From: Acanthochromis polyacanthus
Taxonomy: Eukaryota; Chordata; Actinopteri; Pomacentridae
Direction: 5' to 3'
Assembly: GCF_021347895.1 (NCBI RefSeq)
Contig: NC_067117.1
Span: forward strand, 413,742 to 477,741
DNA length: 64,000 nucleotides
Under the pieces are notes generated by a model. That model was not told the DNA's origin, made no database searches, and saw nothing but the letters and a program-made list of their open reading frames with translations. Shown in pieces: positions 1 to 10,282 of this stretch; position 1 is the first letter of the stretch, and each line of letters begins with the position of its first letter. The translations under genes were made by a program, and so were the position numbers.

Positions 1-150
1 GTAGAATGGAGGTATTCAATAGTTTAATGAATATTTTGTATCTTGTGGCTCTGTGTTTCAGTCAGTGGGAGGCATCTCAGTGAAACATAAAACACAGCGC
101 CATCATCAGCTGCAGTGAATCATAAATGACAGGAAACAGCACTGTGCTTA

Positions 151-500
151 ACTTTTTATTGATCTGTCCAAAGCGTTTCACCCTGTTGACCATGATATTT
201 TAAAACTTAGACTCCTTAATTCAGGACTCTTGGAGCACGCAGTTGCTTGGTTTGCAAATTATCTCAGTAATAGGACTCAGTGCATTAAATGTAATGGCGT
301 GAATATGTTACTGTCCACAAGGGGGCACCGCAGGGCTCTGTATTAGGTCCCCTTTTATTTATTATTACACAACGGTTTTTGTCTGTGTTGGATTATGGAG
401 ATCTTTTGTTTGTGAATACTTCTGATGGTTTACACTGCTTATCATGCTTCTCTGAGGTTTATTACGAACTGTAAAGTGTCAGTGCACCACTGTGAGTCAT
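151..500 (+). pseudogene. LINE reverse transcriptase fragment, internally deleted
   Basis: Translation of about 151-366 reads as non-LTR reverse transcriptase: an IDLSKAFHPVDHDIL block (palm motif A region), then a degraded [17 protein letters not shown] block near 320-355 with a frameshift. Around 370 it jumps to a segment near the RT C-terminus (VLDYGDLLFVNTSD, then LRFITNCKVSVHHC in another frame). The region between these blocks, including the YADD box, is absent, so this copy is dead. Similar proteins are common in teleost LINEs of the CR1/L2/Rex group; the exact family is inferred. Bases 1-150 and 500-558 show nothing I can name. Confidence 0.65.
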
Positions 501-558
501 AGGCTGAATCCCAAACCGCCCCCTACACACTACCCCTCCGTTTGCGCGTTCCCACGGA

Positions 559-3040
559 ATGTCCTCCATATTAAGGGCCGTCCCAAACCGCGTAGTGCGG
601 AGGGAGAGTGGACTGTGGACTCGCTCTGAGGAACAAAGACGCTACACACGTGAGACCCTTCTCGGCCTCCGCAGCTCATCCTTTCTCTACACGGAGAGGC
701 CCCATGTCCCCGCGGAGATACGGAGGAAAAGAAGAGGCTGCAGAGGAGGACGGCGAAAGTGCAGGACTTATTTTCCCTCTATCATCATGGGGAACGTCCT
801 CTCCTTCACCAACAAGGTAGAGGAGCTGGCCACGCTGACGCGGCTGAAGGAGCATCGTGAGTGTAGCCTCATGTGTTTCACGGAGACGTGGCTGAATGGA
901 CATACACCGGACTCTGTGGTTTCCCTGAACGGATTTACACTCGCGCGCGCGGACCGGAACGCGGTGGGAAGCGGCAAAAAGTCTGGGGGAGGACTGGCTG
1001 TGTACTTGAATGAGCGGTGGTGTAACCCAGCAAATGTGCACGTGAAGGAACAGCTGTGCACACGGGACTTGGAGATGCTTACGGTGGCGCTGCGGCCGTA
1101 TTATCTAACGAGGGAGTTCTCGCACGTGATTGTGTTTTGCGTGTACATCCCACCATCAGCTCATGCAGGGACAGCGTGTGAAAGACTCCACAGCGCCGTG
1201 AGCGAAGCCCAGAGCCGCCATCCCCGGGCGCTTGTCCTGATCAGTGGAGACTTCAACCACGCCTCCCTCTCTGCCTTTCTCCCTACTTTCACACAGTATG
1301 TCACGTGTCACACGCGGGGCGACAAGACACTGGACTTACTGTATGTGAACGTGAAAGGCGCCTACACCGCTGCCCCCTCCCCCCACTGGGCCGCTCGGAC
1401 CACAACCTGGTTCATCTGCTCCCCCACTACACACCCAAGGTGAGAAGAGGACCTGTGCAGAAGAGGACTGTGAAGGCATGGACAGATGAGGCCAGTGAGA
1501 GACTCAGAGACTGTTTCCAGACCACAGACTGGAGCTGCTCTACAGTCCTCATGGAGATGACATCGATGGCCTCACGCACTGCATCACAGATTACATCAAC
1601 TTCTGCGTGGACAGCACTGTGCCAACTCGGACGGTACGGTGCTTCTCCAACAACCACCCCTGGGTCATCCCTGAGCTCAAAGCCCTCCTGAACCAGAAGA
1701 AACGGGCTTTCATCTCAGGGGACAGAGAGGAGCAGAAGAGAGTGCAGCGTGAGCTCCAGTGGCGGATCAGAAGGGCCAAGAAGGACTATGGGAAGAGGCT
1801 GGAGGAGAAGCTGGTTCAGAACAACGCGCAGGACGTGTGGAGAGGACTTAAGAACATTTCTGGACATGGACAGAGTGCCAGAGGGACAGCTGATGGAGAC
1901 CAGCGCAGGGCGGACGAGCTGAACTGTTACTTTAACAGATCTGACTCTCCCCCCACCCCCTCTGCCCCCCCCTCTTCACACATCCCCAGCCCAGCAGACC
2001 CTCCCCTTCCTGCGACACCTTCACCGGCCCCCAACTCACCCTCACGGACTATTCCCACCCCCTGCAGCCCACCTCACTCCCCCTCTCCTTCACACCGGAC
2101 CAGGTGAGGAGAGAGCTGAAGCGACTGAAGCAGAGGAAATCTGCAGGACCAGACGGCATCAGTCCAAGGCTGCTGAGGACCTGCGCGGACCAGCTCTGTG
2201 AGGTCCTCTGTCACCTCTACAACCTGAGCCTCAGCCTGGAGCGGGTCCCCGTCCTGTGGAAAACCTCCTGCCCGGTCCCAGTCCCTAAAACAGCTCACGC
2301 CAAGGAACTGGCCCACTACAGACCTGTCGCCCTCACCTCCCACCTCATGAAGACCATGGAGAGGCTCCTCCTCCACTACCTCTGCTCAGTGGTGAGCTCC
2401 GACCTGGACCCGCTGCAGTTTGCCTACAGGCCCAATATGGGGGTAGAAGACGCCGTCATCTACCTGCTGCAGCGAGCGCTCACTCACCTGGAGAGCGCCG
2501 GCAGCGCTGTGAGAGTCATTTTCTTCTGACTAACCCTAACCCTAACCCAGACCTCTACTAAGGACTTTCTATGACACTGTGGTAGCCTCTGCTTTCCTCT
2601 ACGCTGTCGTCTGCTGGGCCCCGGGCAGCACAGAGCGGGACATGAAGAGACTGAACAAGCTGACCAAGAGGGCCAGCTCTGTCCTGGGCTGCCCACTGGA
2701 CTCTGATGGATGTGGGTGAGAGGAGGATGTTGACCAAGCTCTCATCCATCATGGACAACAGCTCCCACCCACTGCACCGGACTGTAGTGGAGCTGAGCAG
2801 CTCCTTATCATGAGACTCAAGACACCCTCAGCGGAAGAAGGAGCGCTACCGCAGGTCCTTCATCCCCACTGCCATCAGACTGTAGAACACTACTGTGTAG
2901 TTGTTATTATGTGCAATATTTATTATCTTGTTCTTGCACTGTCGTGACTTTTGCACTCCTCTGTTTTTTGTTTCTAAGAGCCCTGTAACAGTAAATTTCT
3001 CCTTTGTGAGATCAATAAAGTCTATCTTATCTTAGCTATT
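559..3040 (+). mobile_element. Rex1/Babar-like (CR1-group) LINE, degraded
   Basis: A non-LTR retrotransposon copy holding an apurinic-endonuclease-like part, a proline-rich linker, the start of reverse transcriptase and the C-terminal tail, in that order. It ends with AATAAAGTCTATCTTATCTTA at about 3015-3036, a 3' end that fits Rex1-type elements. The core of the RT (palm motifs) has been lost at a junction near 2527-2550 made of telomere-like repeats. The 5' limit is uncertain. The next element (the Gypsy LTR) starts immediately after the tail at 3041. Confidence 0.7.
785..2895 (+). pseudogene. LINE ORF2 (endonuclease-RT) pseudogene
   Basis: The reading frame changes at least three times. 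The endonuclease part runs in one frame to about 1378 (FTETWLNGHTPDS near 880, SGDFNHASL near 1245, TLDLLYVN near 1330). It continues in another frame with the LGRSDHNLVHLLP block, the usual C-terminal His motif of APE endonucleases. From about 1590 to 2100 a third frame carries the linker (CFSNNHPWVIPELKALLNQ) and a proline/serine-rich stretch. RT begins at about 2104 ([43 protein letters not shown]) and stops at 2527. After a deletion, the C-terminal region (VVASAFLYAVVCWAPGS, RLNKLTKRASSVLG) resumes at about 2558. No catalytic RT Asp pair remains. Confidence 0.7.
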
Positions 3041-3869
3041 GTAACCCAATAATGTCTCAGCTAAGGAATAAATGACAACGCCACTCTGGAAAGGCCCAGA
3101 GACTGTAAAGAGTTACTAAAACTAAACCTACACAGGTAAGTTCCACAAAGAAAACAGAGACGTGGTTTATAATTCTATAAAGCAGGAAGGGCCATCCTTC
3201 TTGCCAATTTTATTCAAATGATGTGGTTCAGGAGGAAAAAGAAATAAATTTAAGGTCACTAGGCCTCCACGATTCCACAATGATAAGAGGAAGGTGAACA
3301 GATCTAAAACATAATATGCAGAGGTGTTGCCAGTATTTAAAAACAAGGGCAGCATACAAAAACAAAGCATGCAAAAAAAACTACAGGTAAACCCACTAAA
3401 ACCAATGGCAACAAAGTAATAAAAACCACACGGCTACCGATCAAATATTAGTGCTAATACCTCTGCATAAGAGAATATATATACACAACAAAGCTGGAAT
3501 ATACAGCAAACTAAGTTAGATCAAAGAGAACACCTCCACTAGACTCATTGAGTAAAACCTAGCACCAATAAAACCACTCCAAAAATAATTAAAACACCAG
3601 TGACTGCATAACAAAACGAAGCAGCAGCGGCAACTGCAAAGACAGAAATATGTTAGTTCCATATTTTTTTTATATACACTGGGTACTGAGCATTTACAAA
3701 TAATAAAAACAACATTACCTTGGCTGTACAGCACCCACTGACAACACACCGACCCCTGGAGACGATCGGCTTCTGTAGTTCAGTGCAACAAGAGATGATT
3801 CTGGTGTCTATCTGATGCCCATACTTAAGCAGAGCGTTTGTCCTTTCCCTGATTAGGAAAGGCATTACA
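3041..3869 (-). repeat. 3' LTR of the Gypsy element
   Basis: Bases 3041-3803 match 14769-15532 almost base for base. The left copy may extend to 3869: it would then start TGTAA and end TTACA, a matching terminal inverted pair typical of LTRs, whereas the right copy stops matching at 15532. The end at 3869 is inference; the match to 3803 is directly visible. Confidence 0.75.
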
Positions 3870-4232
3870 GGTGTGAGGCTGCCGGTAAGGCACCGGGAGG
3901 TGCCAATGTGTGGAGATGGACACAGCGACCCCCAGTGGTGGGCAGACCCAACCCACCGGTTACATCCTACCCCCCCATTTTCTATCGGTGGCCCACCGAT
4001 ACATTACACCCATGGCCTAAAAAAAAAAAAAAAAAAAAAAAAAACACCAAGTTGCTGCTAGAGGCCACTACCTGGGAGAGCACAGCCCCACCTGCCCCCC
4101 TCCGTAGTGAGGCTGGGAGATGGTGGATATTGGGGTGCCGGCCAGCTGTTGTCCTGGTGGTTCTCCTGAGGGGAGCTGCTGTCATGTTGGGGCCCAAGGG
4201 CACAGGCACGGCCGTCTTTATCTGGGGAAGAG

Positions 4233-4864
4233 TTACTGGTGCTGCACCTGCAGCGCTTGGCTGGGTTGGGGGGGGGCTGATGGTGTGAAGGTGCTGTCCT
4301 GACAACCAAAATGTCCGTGTCGTTTTCCTCTGTCACTTTCACCGCTGTCGACAGGAGGAAGGTCAGGGAGTACATGCTGCTGGGACAGAGGAGAAGGCAC
4401 TGGTTTCAGCATAGTACGGTGCACATATTTCACATGGGTTGGCTCATGTAAAGGTGTTACCACATAGACTACTCCACCCGATTTGGGTGCTTCTATTACT
4501 TTGTACACGTTAGGCCCATAGGCGTCCTGTATTTTATGTCGGCCCCGGACAGAATGGTCCCGCAGGTAAACTTCCTGATTTATGACCAGCTGCTCGCTCA
4601 GGGGTTGTCTGTCATGCCGCTCTTTCCTCTGCCTGGCTGCAGACTCCATTCGACCTCTTGCACAGTCAGCAGCCACCTGAAGCCGTCATTTGTGTTCCTG
4701 CACCCAGTCACACACACTGCCAGCTTGTGGTTCACGGAGGTGACCCAGGAGGAAGTCTACAGGAAGATGGGGCTCTCGACCAAACATAAAGTGTGGGGAC
4801 TCACCTGTGGACTGGTGGACTGTGCTGTTATAGTTGAACACGAGCTGGGGGAGATGTTCAGGCC
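4233..4864 (-). pseudogene. Gypsy integrase C-terminal part (3' portion of pol)
   Basis: Read on the minus strand from 4864, the sequence continues the integrase core that is interrupted at 10283: FNYNSTVHQSTGESP and FGREPHLPVDFLL, the conserved stretch after the catalytic Glu in Gypsy integrases. After a stop at about 4682 the same frame continues with VYLRDHSVRGRHKIQDAYG and YVVTPLHEPTHVKYVHR, corresponding to the C-terminal (GPY/F-like) DNA-binding part. It ends at 4233. There is no chromodomain. Between its end and the LTR (3870-4232) lie a 24-base A run at about 4020-4043 and no recognisable gene. Confidence 0.8.
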
Positions 4865-4869
4865 AGTAG

Positions 4870-5583
4870 TGTCATACAACGAGCGGGTTGGACCCGAGCA
4901 GAGAGCCACACATCCAAGACCTGAGGAGATGTAGAATGATTTATTGGAGGGGATGAATAATGGTGGATGGGGAAAGCCAGGGAGCAGGAGTGGGGGGTCC
5001 AGGCAGGAGTGGGGGGGTCCAGGCAGGAGTGGGGGGGTCCAGGCAGGAGTGGGGGGGTCCAGGCAGGAGTAACCGGTGACGACTGTCGGGGGGAAGCCGG
5101 AGGGGAATGAGGATGGCGGGGGATCCCGGACAGCAGAACTGAGGAGGAGGAGCAGGAAAAAACAACGTTAGAAAACAGGCAGAAACTCAAGCGGATTTGT
5201 TAAAAGGGCTCGAGAGCAAACTGAACTGCATGGTTCTTGTTTAACGCTCTGGCAGGGAGTGGAAGGCTGAGCCGGTCTTTATTGCAGAGGTGAGTCGTTA
5301 GTGAATGATCATCAGCTGTCCGGGAGCCGTGCAGGTAGTTGATTACCTGAGTGGAGTCAGCTGAGAAGCTAGACTCCACTCAGGCACCGAGCTGTAGGGG
5401 AGAGACAGGGCAGAGGAGCGGATGGGAGACAACCAGACAAACAGGGCAGAGGAGCGGACGGGAGACAACCAGACAGAGACAGGGCAGAGGAGAGGACAGG
5501 AGACAACCAGACAGAGACAGGGCAGAGGAGAGGATGGGAGACAACCAGACAGACAGACAGGACAGAGGAGCGGAACTGTGACA
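4870..5583 (-). repeat. 3' LTR of the nested element
   Basis: This LTR matches 9390-10277 closely, from TGTCATACAACGAGCGGG to GAACTGTGACA. It is shorter because of fewer copies of an internal purine-rich repeat (GGGAGACAACCAGACAGAG-type units, about 5400-5575). It also holds five copies of a GGCAGGAGTGGGGGGGTCCA unit near 4991-5070. Confidence 0.88.
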
Positions 5584-5597
5584 GTACCCCCCCCTCA
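5584..5597 (-). other. Polypurine tract of the nested element
   Basis: On the minus strand this reads TTGAGGGGGGGGTAC directly before the 3' LTR start TGTCAC. It fits the plus-strand primer of LTR retrotransposons in position and composition. Confidence 0.7.
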
Positions 5598-5744
5598 ACG
5601 GGCGCCTCCCGGCGCCCCATGGACCGAACCAACGAGGGGCCCACTGGGGCAACCAGGGAGCAGACAGACACACAGACAAACACAGGGACCAGACAGAGCG
5701 GAAGGAACCAAAAGGACAGGAAGGGCAGAACGGGAGAGGGAATG

Positions 5745-7270
5745 AACTAAGACTGGGCTGAACTGAACGGAACTGAGGACAGGACTGGACTGGAGTGAAG
5801 GGAAGGACAGGGCTGGACTGGAGTGAAGGGAAGGACAGGGCTGGACTGGAGTGAAGGGAAGGACAGGGCTGGACTGGACTGGAGTGAAGGGAAGGACAGG
5901 GCTGGACTGGAGTGAAGGGAAGGACAGGGCTGGACTGGAGTGAAGGGAAGGACAGGGCTGGACTGGAGTGAAGGGAAGGACTGGACAGGACTGGAGTGAA
6001 GGGAAGGACTGGGCCGGGCAGGACTGGAGCTAGGGACAGGACTGGGCCGGGCTGGACTGAGCGGAGCTAGGGACAGGACTGGGCCGGGCTGGACTGAGCG
6101 GAGCTAGGGACAGGACTGGGCCGGGCTGGACTGAGCGGAGCTAGGGACAGGACTGGGCCGGGCTGGACTGAGCGGAGCTAGGGACAGGACTGGGCCGGGC
6201 TGGACTGGACAGGACTGAACTGAACTCAGGGCAGGACTGGACTGGACTGGACAGGACTGAACTGAGAGCAGGACTGGACTGGACTGGACAGGACTGAACT
6301 GAGAGCAGGACTGGACTGGACTGGACGGGACTGAACTGAACTGAGAGCAGGACTGGACTGGACTGGACGGGACTGAACTGAACTGAGAGCAGGACTGGAC
6401 TGGACTGGACGGGACTGAACTGAACTGAGAGCAGGACTGGACAGGACTGAACTCAACTGAGGGCAGGACTGGACAGGACTGAACTCAACTGAGGGCAGGA
6501 CTGGACTGGACTGGACAGGACTGAACTGAGAGCAGGACTGGACAGGACTGGACTGGACTGGACGGGACTGAACTGAGAGCAGGACTGGACTGGACGGGAC
6601 TGAACTGAGGGCAGGACTGGACGGGACTGAACTGAGGGCAGGACTGGACGGGACTGAACTGAGGGCAGGACTGGACGGGACTGAACTGAGGGCAGGACTG
6701 GACGGGCCTGGACTGAGCGAAGGAAAGGCCTGGCCTGGACTGGACTGAGCGAAGGAAAGGCCTGGCCTGGACTGGACTGAGCTGAGCGAAGGAAAGGCCT
6801 GGCCTGGACTGGACTGAGCTGAGCGAAGCTGAGGACTGGACTGGACTGAGCTGAGCGAAGCTGAGGACTGGACTGGACTGAACTGAGAACAGGGCAGGAC
6901 GGGGACTGGACCGGACTGAACTGAGAACAGGGCAGGACGGGGACTGGACCGGACTGAACTGAGGGCAGGACTGGACGGGCCTGGACTGAGCGAAGGAAAG
7001 GCCTGGCCTGGACTGGACTGAGCGAACGAAAGGCCTGGCCTGGACTGGACTGAGCTGAGCGAAGGAAAGGCCTGGCCTGGACTGGACTGAGCTGAGCGAA
7101 GGAAAGGCCTGGCCTGGACTGGACTGAGCTGAGCGAAGGAAAGGCCTGGCCTGGACTGGACTGAGCTGAGCGAAGCTGAGGACTGGACTGGACTGAGCTG
7201 AGCGAAGCTGAGGACTGGACTGGACTGAGCTGAGCGAAGCTGAGGACTGGACTGAACTGAGAACAGGGCA
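5745..7270. repeat. Minisatellite inside the nested element (GGACTGGACTGGAC-type)
   Basis: About 1.5 kb of degenerate repeats built from ACTGGACTGGAC, GAACTGAGAGCAGGACTGG and GGAAAGGCCTGGCCTGGACT blocks. It forms the C-terminal third of the proline-rich frame (SPVQSSPALSSVQSRP-type repeats) and the untranslated stretch after it. Confidence 0.85.
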
Positions 7271-9372
7271 GGACGGGGACTAGGTTGGCCAGACAGTAGC
7301 TCCGGGGGTCGGCCCGAAGGCAGAACTGTCCGGGGATGGACAGGGCGGAGGGTCCGCTCCGGAGGACGGACCGTAGGCTGGACAGGCCGGGGATGGACAG
7401 GGCGGAGGGTCCGCTCCGGAGGACGAACCGTAGGCTGGACAGGCCGGGGATGGACAGGGCGGAGGGTCCGCTCCGGAGGACGAGCCGTAGGCTGGACAGG
7501 CCGGGGATGGACAGGGCGGAGGGTCCGCTCCGGAGGACGGACCGTAGGCTGGACAGGCCGGGGATGGACAGGGCGGAGGGTCCGCTCCGGAGGACGGACC
7601 GTAGGCTGGACAGGCCGGGGATGAGTGGGCCGGAGGGACCGCTCCGGGGGACGGCCCGAAGGCGGGACAGGCCGAGACCGGACCGGGCGGAGGGCCCGCT
7701 TCAGAGGGTGGCCTGGAGGCCGGACGGGCCAGGACTTGACAGACAGGGTGGATCGTTCGGGGGGACGGCCCGGGGGCGGTAAAGCCGGTATAGACTGCTC
7801 CAGAGGACGGTCCTGGGGATTGACAGACAGGCGGGGCCGCTCCGGCGGACGGCCCGGGGGCCGGACAGACAGGCGGGGCCGCTCCGGCGGACGGCCCGGG
7901 GGCCGGACAGACAGGCGGGGCCGCTCCGGCGGACGGCTCCGGGGCCGGACAGGGCAGAGGGGCCGCTCCGGCGGACAGCCCGGGGGGCGGACAGGGCAGA
8001 GGGGCCGGGCTGGAGGCAGAGCCAGGTCCGATGGGTCCTCCGGGGGCAGGACCGAACACTGGGCCAGGGGCCCCTCCGGGGGCGGCGCAGGATCCAGGGG
8101 CCCCTCCGGGGGCGGCGCAGGATCCAGGGGCCCCTCCGGGGGCGGCGCAGGATGGGAGGCGCAAAGCCTCTTCCTGGACTCGGGGAAGACCTTAGTCCCT
8201 TTTAAGGTTGCTGAGGTTCCAGGGAGCGGAGGCGGGGCGTCGACGGCCTCCGCGGGAACTGGGGGCGGAGCGTCGTCGACCTCCGCGGGAACTGGGGGCG
8301 GAGCGTCATCGACCTCCGCGGGAACTGGGGGCGGAGCGTCATCGACCTCCGCGGGAACTGGGGGCGGAGCGTCGTCGACCTCCACGGGAACTGGGGGCGG
8401 AGCGTCGTCGACCACCGCGGGGACTGGAGCCGGGGGGCCACGGTGCCTCCTGGCCTCGCGTCTTCGACGGCCAGGCCGCTTGGCAGGTGGTTCTATGGGC
8501 GGCAGGGAGACAGGGCCCGGTTGGCTGCCAGGGGAGCCAGTAGGCGGGTCGCTCAGAGGAGCACTCAAGAAGTCACGGATGTAAGCAGGTAAGTGGTTGG
8601 CTAATCCGGGTCGCTGGCCTGCTAGCTTGCGGCCCAGGGTTATGCTTGCGTCTTGGGGATCCTCCCTCCACTTTTCCCACAACTCGTATAGCGCGTTGAA
8701 ATAAACGCTGTGCTCATCGCAGGAGGAGAAGATGTCCCAGGGCGTGTCTTGGGTTTGGGTCTGATTGTGAGGAACGGAGGTCCGGTTGAAGGTCTGATTC
8801 TGGGAAACAGGAGACAGGAGGATGGACGACATGTGGACAACGGGTGGAGGGTCAAAGAGGGGCCTTGATGGGGCAAGATCCCGGGAGCCACGGCACCTCC
8901 TGGTGTGGTGTCCTTGGCGGCCAGGTCGCTCAATGGCCGGCTCCACGGTTGGCGGGGACTGGGTGTCTCCTTTCCGGGGGACACGCTGCTTCTTAGATGG
9001 TGGTTTGAAGGCTAGTCGGGTTCCCCAGAAGGGAGAGGAGGTGTCATAGGTTAGGGTCTGGGTGTTGGCTGGGTCTGGGGCTGGTGAGGGGGAAGATGGC
9101 GCAGGCAGGGCTGAAGATGAGAAAATTTGAGCGAGCAGGGCGATGTTTTGGCTCAATTGTGCCTTAATGGCGGCAACATCCTGAAAGGCTTGGTTGTATT
9201 GAACCAACAGGGCTGGATCAGGAGCTACCTGGGATACCTGGCCGGTTAAAACAGTGAGTTGACTGAGCACCTTCTGGTAATTGACCGTGAGTTGACGGAG
9301 GGTTTGGTGGACTTGCCTGATATCGGGTGGAGTGAGCCGGTCCGGCCTTGGCGGTGAGTTCTCCGGGTCCAT
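6226..9372 (-). CDS. Proline-rich gag-position ORF of the nested LTR element
   Basis: An open frame of 1048 codons starts at ATG 9372, 17 bases inside the 5' LTR, and stops at 6226. I chose this start because it is the first Met after the LTR (MDPENSPPRPDRLTPPD); the frame is also open upstream through part of the LTR. The first ~300 residues look like ordinary protein, with a helical stretch (HQTLRQLTVNYQKVLSQL) and a conserved-looking block (YFNALYELWEKWREDP, ITLGRKLAGQRPGL). The rest is repeats: APPPVPAEVDD units (about 8220-8430), RPPERPRLSVRPPG and RPPERTLRPVHPRPVQPTV units (about 7300-7950), then SSPALSSVQSRP. No zinc knuckle or enzyme domain is visible. By position it is gag-like; function unknown. 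The same low-complexity DNA is open in several other frames, so the repeat part may not be under coding constraint. Confidence 0.6.
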   Translation of the reverse strand: MDPENSPPRPDRLTPPDIRQVHQTLRQLTVNYQKVLSQLTVLTGQVSQVAPDPALLVQYNQAFQDVAAIKAQLSQNIALLAQIFSSSALPAPSSPSPAPDPANTQTLTYDTSSPFWGTRLAFKPPSKKQRVPRKGDTQSPPTVEPAIERPGRQGHHTRRCRGSRDLAPSRPLFDPPPVVHMSSILLSPVSQNQTFNRTSVPHNQTQTQDTPWDIFSSCDEHSVYFNALYELWEKWREDPQDASITLGRKLAGQRPGLANHLPAYIRDFLSAPLSDPPTGSPGSQPGPVSLPPIEPPAKRPGRRRREARRHRGPPAPVPAVVDDAPPPVPVEVDDAPPPVPAEVDDAPPPVPAEVDDAPPPVPAEVDDAPPPVPAEAVDAPPPLPGTSATLKGTKVFPESRKRLCASHPAPPPEGPLDPAPPPEGPLDPAPPPEGPLAQCSVLPPEDPSDLALPPARPLCPVRPPGCPPERPLCPVRPRSRPPERPRLSVRPPGRPPERPRLSVRPPGRPPERPRLSVNPQDRPLEQSIPALPPPGRPPERSTLSVKSWPVRPPGHPLKRALRPVRSRPVPPSGRPPERSLRPTHPRPVQPTVRPPERTLRPVHPRPVQPTVRPPERTLRPVHPRPVQPTARPPERTLRPVHPRPVQPTVRPPERTLRPVHPRPVQPTVRPPERTLRPVHPRTVLPSGRPPELLSGQPSPRPALFSVQSSPQLRSAQSSPVLSFAQLSPVQSSASLSSVQSRPGLSFAQLSPVQARPFLRSAQSSPGQAFPSLSSVQSRPGLSFAQSSPGQAFPSLSPGPSSPALSSVRSSPRPALFSVQSGPVPVLPCSQFSPVQSSASLSSVQSSPQLRSAQSSPGQAFPSLSSVQSRPGLSFAQSSPGQAFPSLSPGPSSPALSSVPSSPALSSVPSSPALSSVPSSPALSSVPSSPVLLSVQSRPVQSSPVQSCSQFSPVQSSPVLPSVEFSPVQSCPQLSSVLSSPALSSVQSRPVQSSPALSSVQSRPVQSSPALSSVQSRPVQSSPALSSVLSSPVQSCSQFSPVQSSPVLP

Positions 9373-9389
9373 GTATGGCCAGAGCGTTC

Positions 9390-10277
9390 TGTCATACAAC
9401 GAGCGGGTTGGACCCGAGCAGAGAGCCACGCATCCAAGACCTGAGGAGATGTAGAATGATTTATTGGAGGGGATGAATAATGGTGGATGGGGAAAGCCAG
9501 GGAGCAGGAGCAGGGGGGTTCCAGGCAGGAGTGGGGGGTCCAGGCAGGAGTGGGGGGTCCAGGCAGGAGTGGAGGGTCCAGGCAGGAGTGGGGGTCCAGG
9601 CAGGAGTAACCGGTGACGACTGTCGGGGGGAAGCCGGAGGGGAATGAGGATGGCGGGGGATCCCGGACAGCAGAACTGAGGACGAGGAGCAGGAAAAAAC
9701 AACGTTAGAAAACAGGCAGAAACTCAAGCGGATTTGTTAAAAGGGCTCGAGAGCAAACTGAACTGCATGGTTCTTGTTTAACGCTCTGGCAGGGAGTGGA
9801 AGGCTGAGCCGGTCTTTATTGCAGAGGTGAGTCGTTAGTGAATGATCGTCAGCTGTCCGGGAGCCGTGCAGGTAGTTGATTACCTGAGTGGAGTCAGCTG
9901 AGAAGCTAGACTCCACTCAGGCACCGAGCTGTAGGGGGAGAGACAGGGCAGAGGAGCGGATGGGAGACAACCAGACAAACAGGGCAGAGGAGCGGATGGG
10001 AGACAACCAGACAAACAGGGCAGAGGAGCGGACGGGAGACAACCAGACAGAGACAGGGCAGAGGAGAGGATGGGAGACAACCAGACAGAGACAGGGCAGA
10101 GGAGCGGACGGGAGACAACCAGACAGAGACAGGGCAGAGGAGAGGACGGGAGACAACCAGACAGAGACAGAGACAGGGCAGAGGAGAGGACGGGAGACAA
10201 CCAGACAGAGACAGGGCAGAGGAGAGGACGGGAGACAACCAGACAGACAGACAGGACAGAGGAGCGGAACTGTGACA
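9390..10277 (-). repeat. 5' LTR of the nested element
   Basis: Starts TGTCATAC and ends TGTGACA, followed by the AGTAG duplication. It is 174 bp longer than its partner through extra purine-rich repeat units at about 9940-10255. Confidence 0.88.
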
Positions 10278-10282
10278 AGTAG

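Larger units (their letters stand above)
4870..10277 (-). mobile_element. Nested, apparently non-autonomous LTR retrotransposon
   Basis: The element begins TGTCATAC at 4870 and ends TGTGACA at 10277, with direct LTRs of 714 and 888 bp. Immediately outside are identical 5-bp copies AGTAG (4865-4869 and 10278-10282), a target-site duplication that proves insertion into the older Gypsy integrase gene. A polypurine tract lies beside the 3' LTR (5584-5597). The interior encodes only one long proline-rich frame; I see no protease, RT, RNase H or integrase. It must have used enzymes from a partner element. It lies in the same orientation as its host element. Confidence 0.88.

Noticed and set aside
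5351..5745. Arg/Gln/Asp-rich plus-strand frames in the LTR (also 9888-10334)
   Set aside because: They are the LTR's purine-rich repeat read in the antisense direction.
7280..8584. Long frames on both strands over the proline-rich repeats
   Set aside because: Repeats with a period divisible by 3 and GC-rich composition keep alternative frames open; only the minus-strand frame continuous with the MDPEN start is supported.
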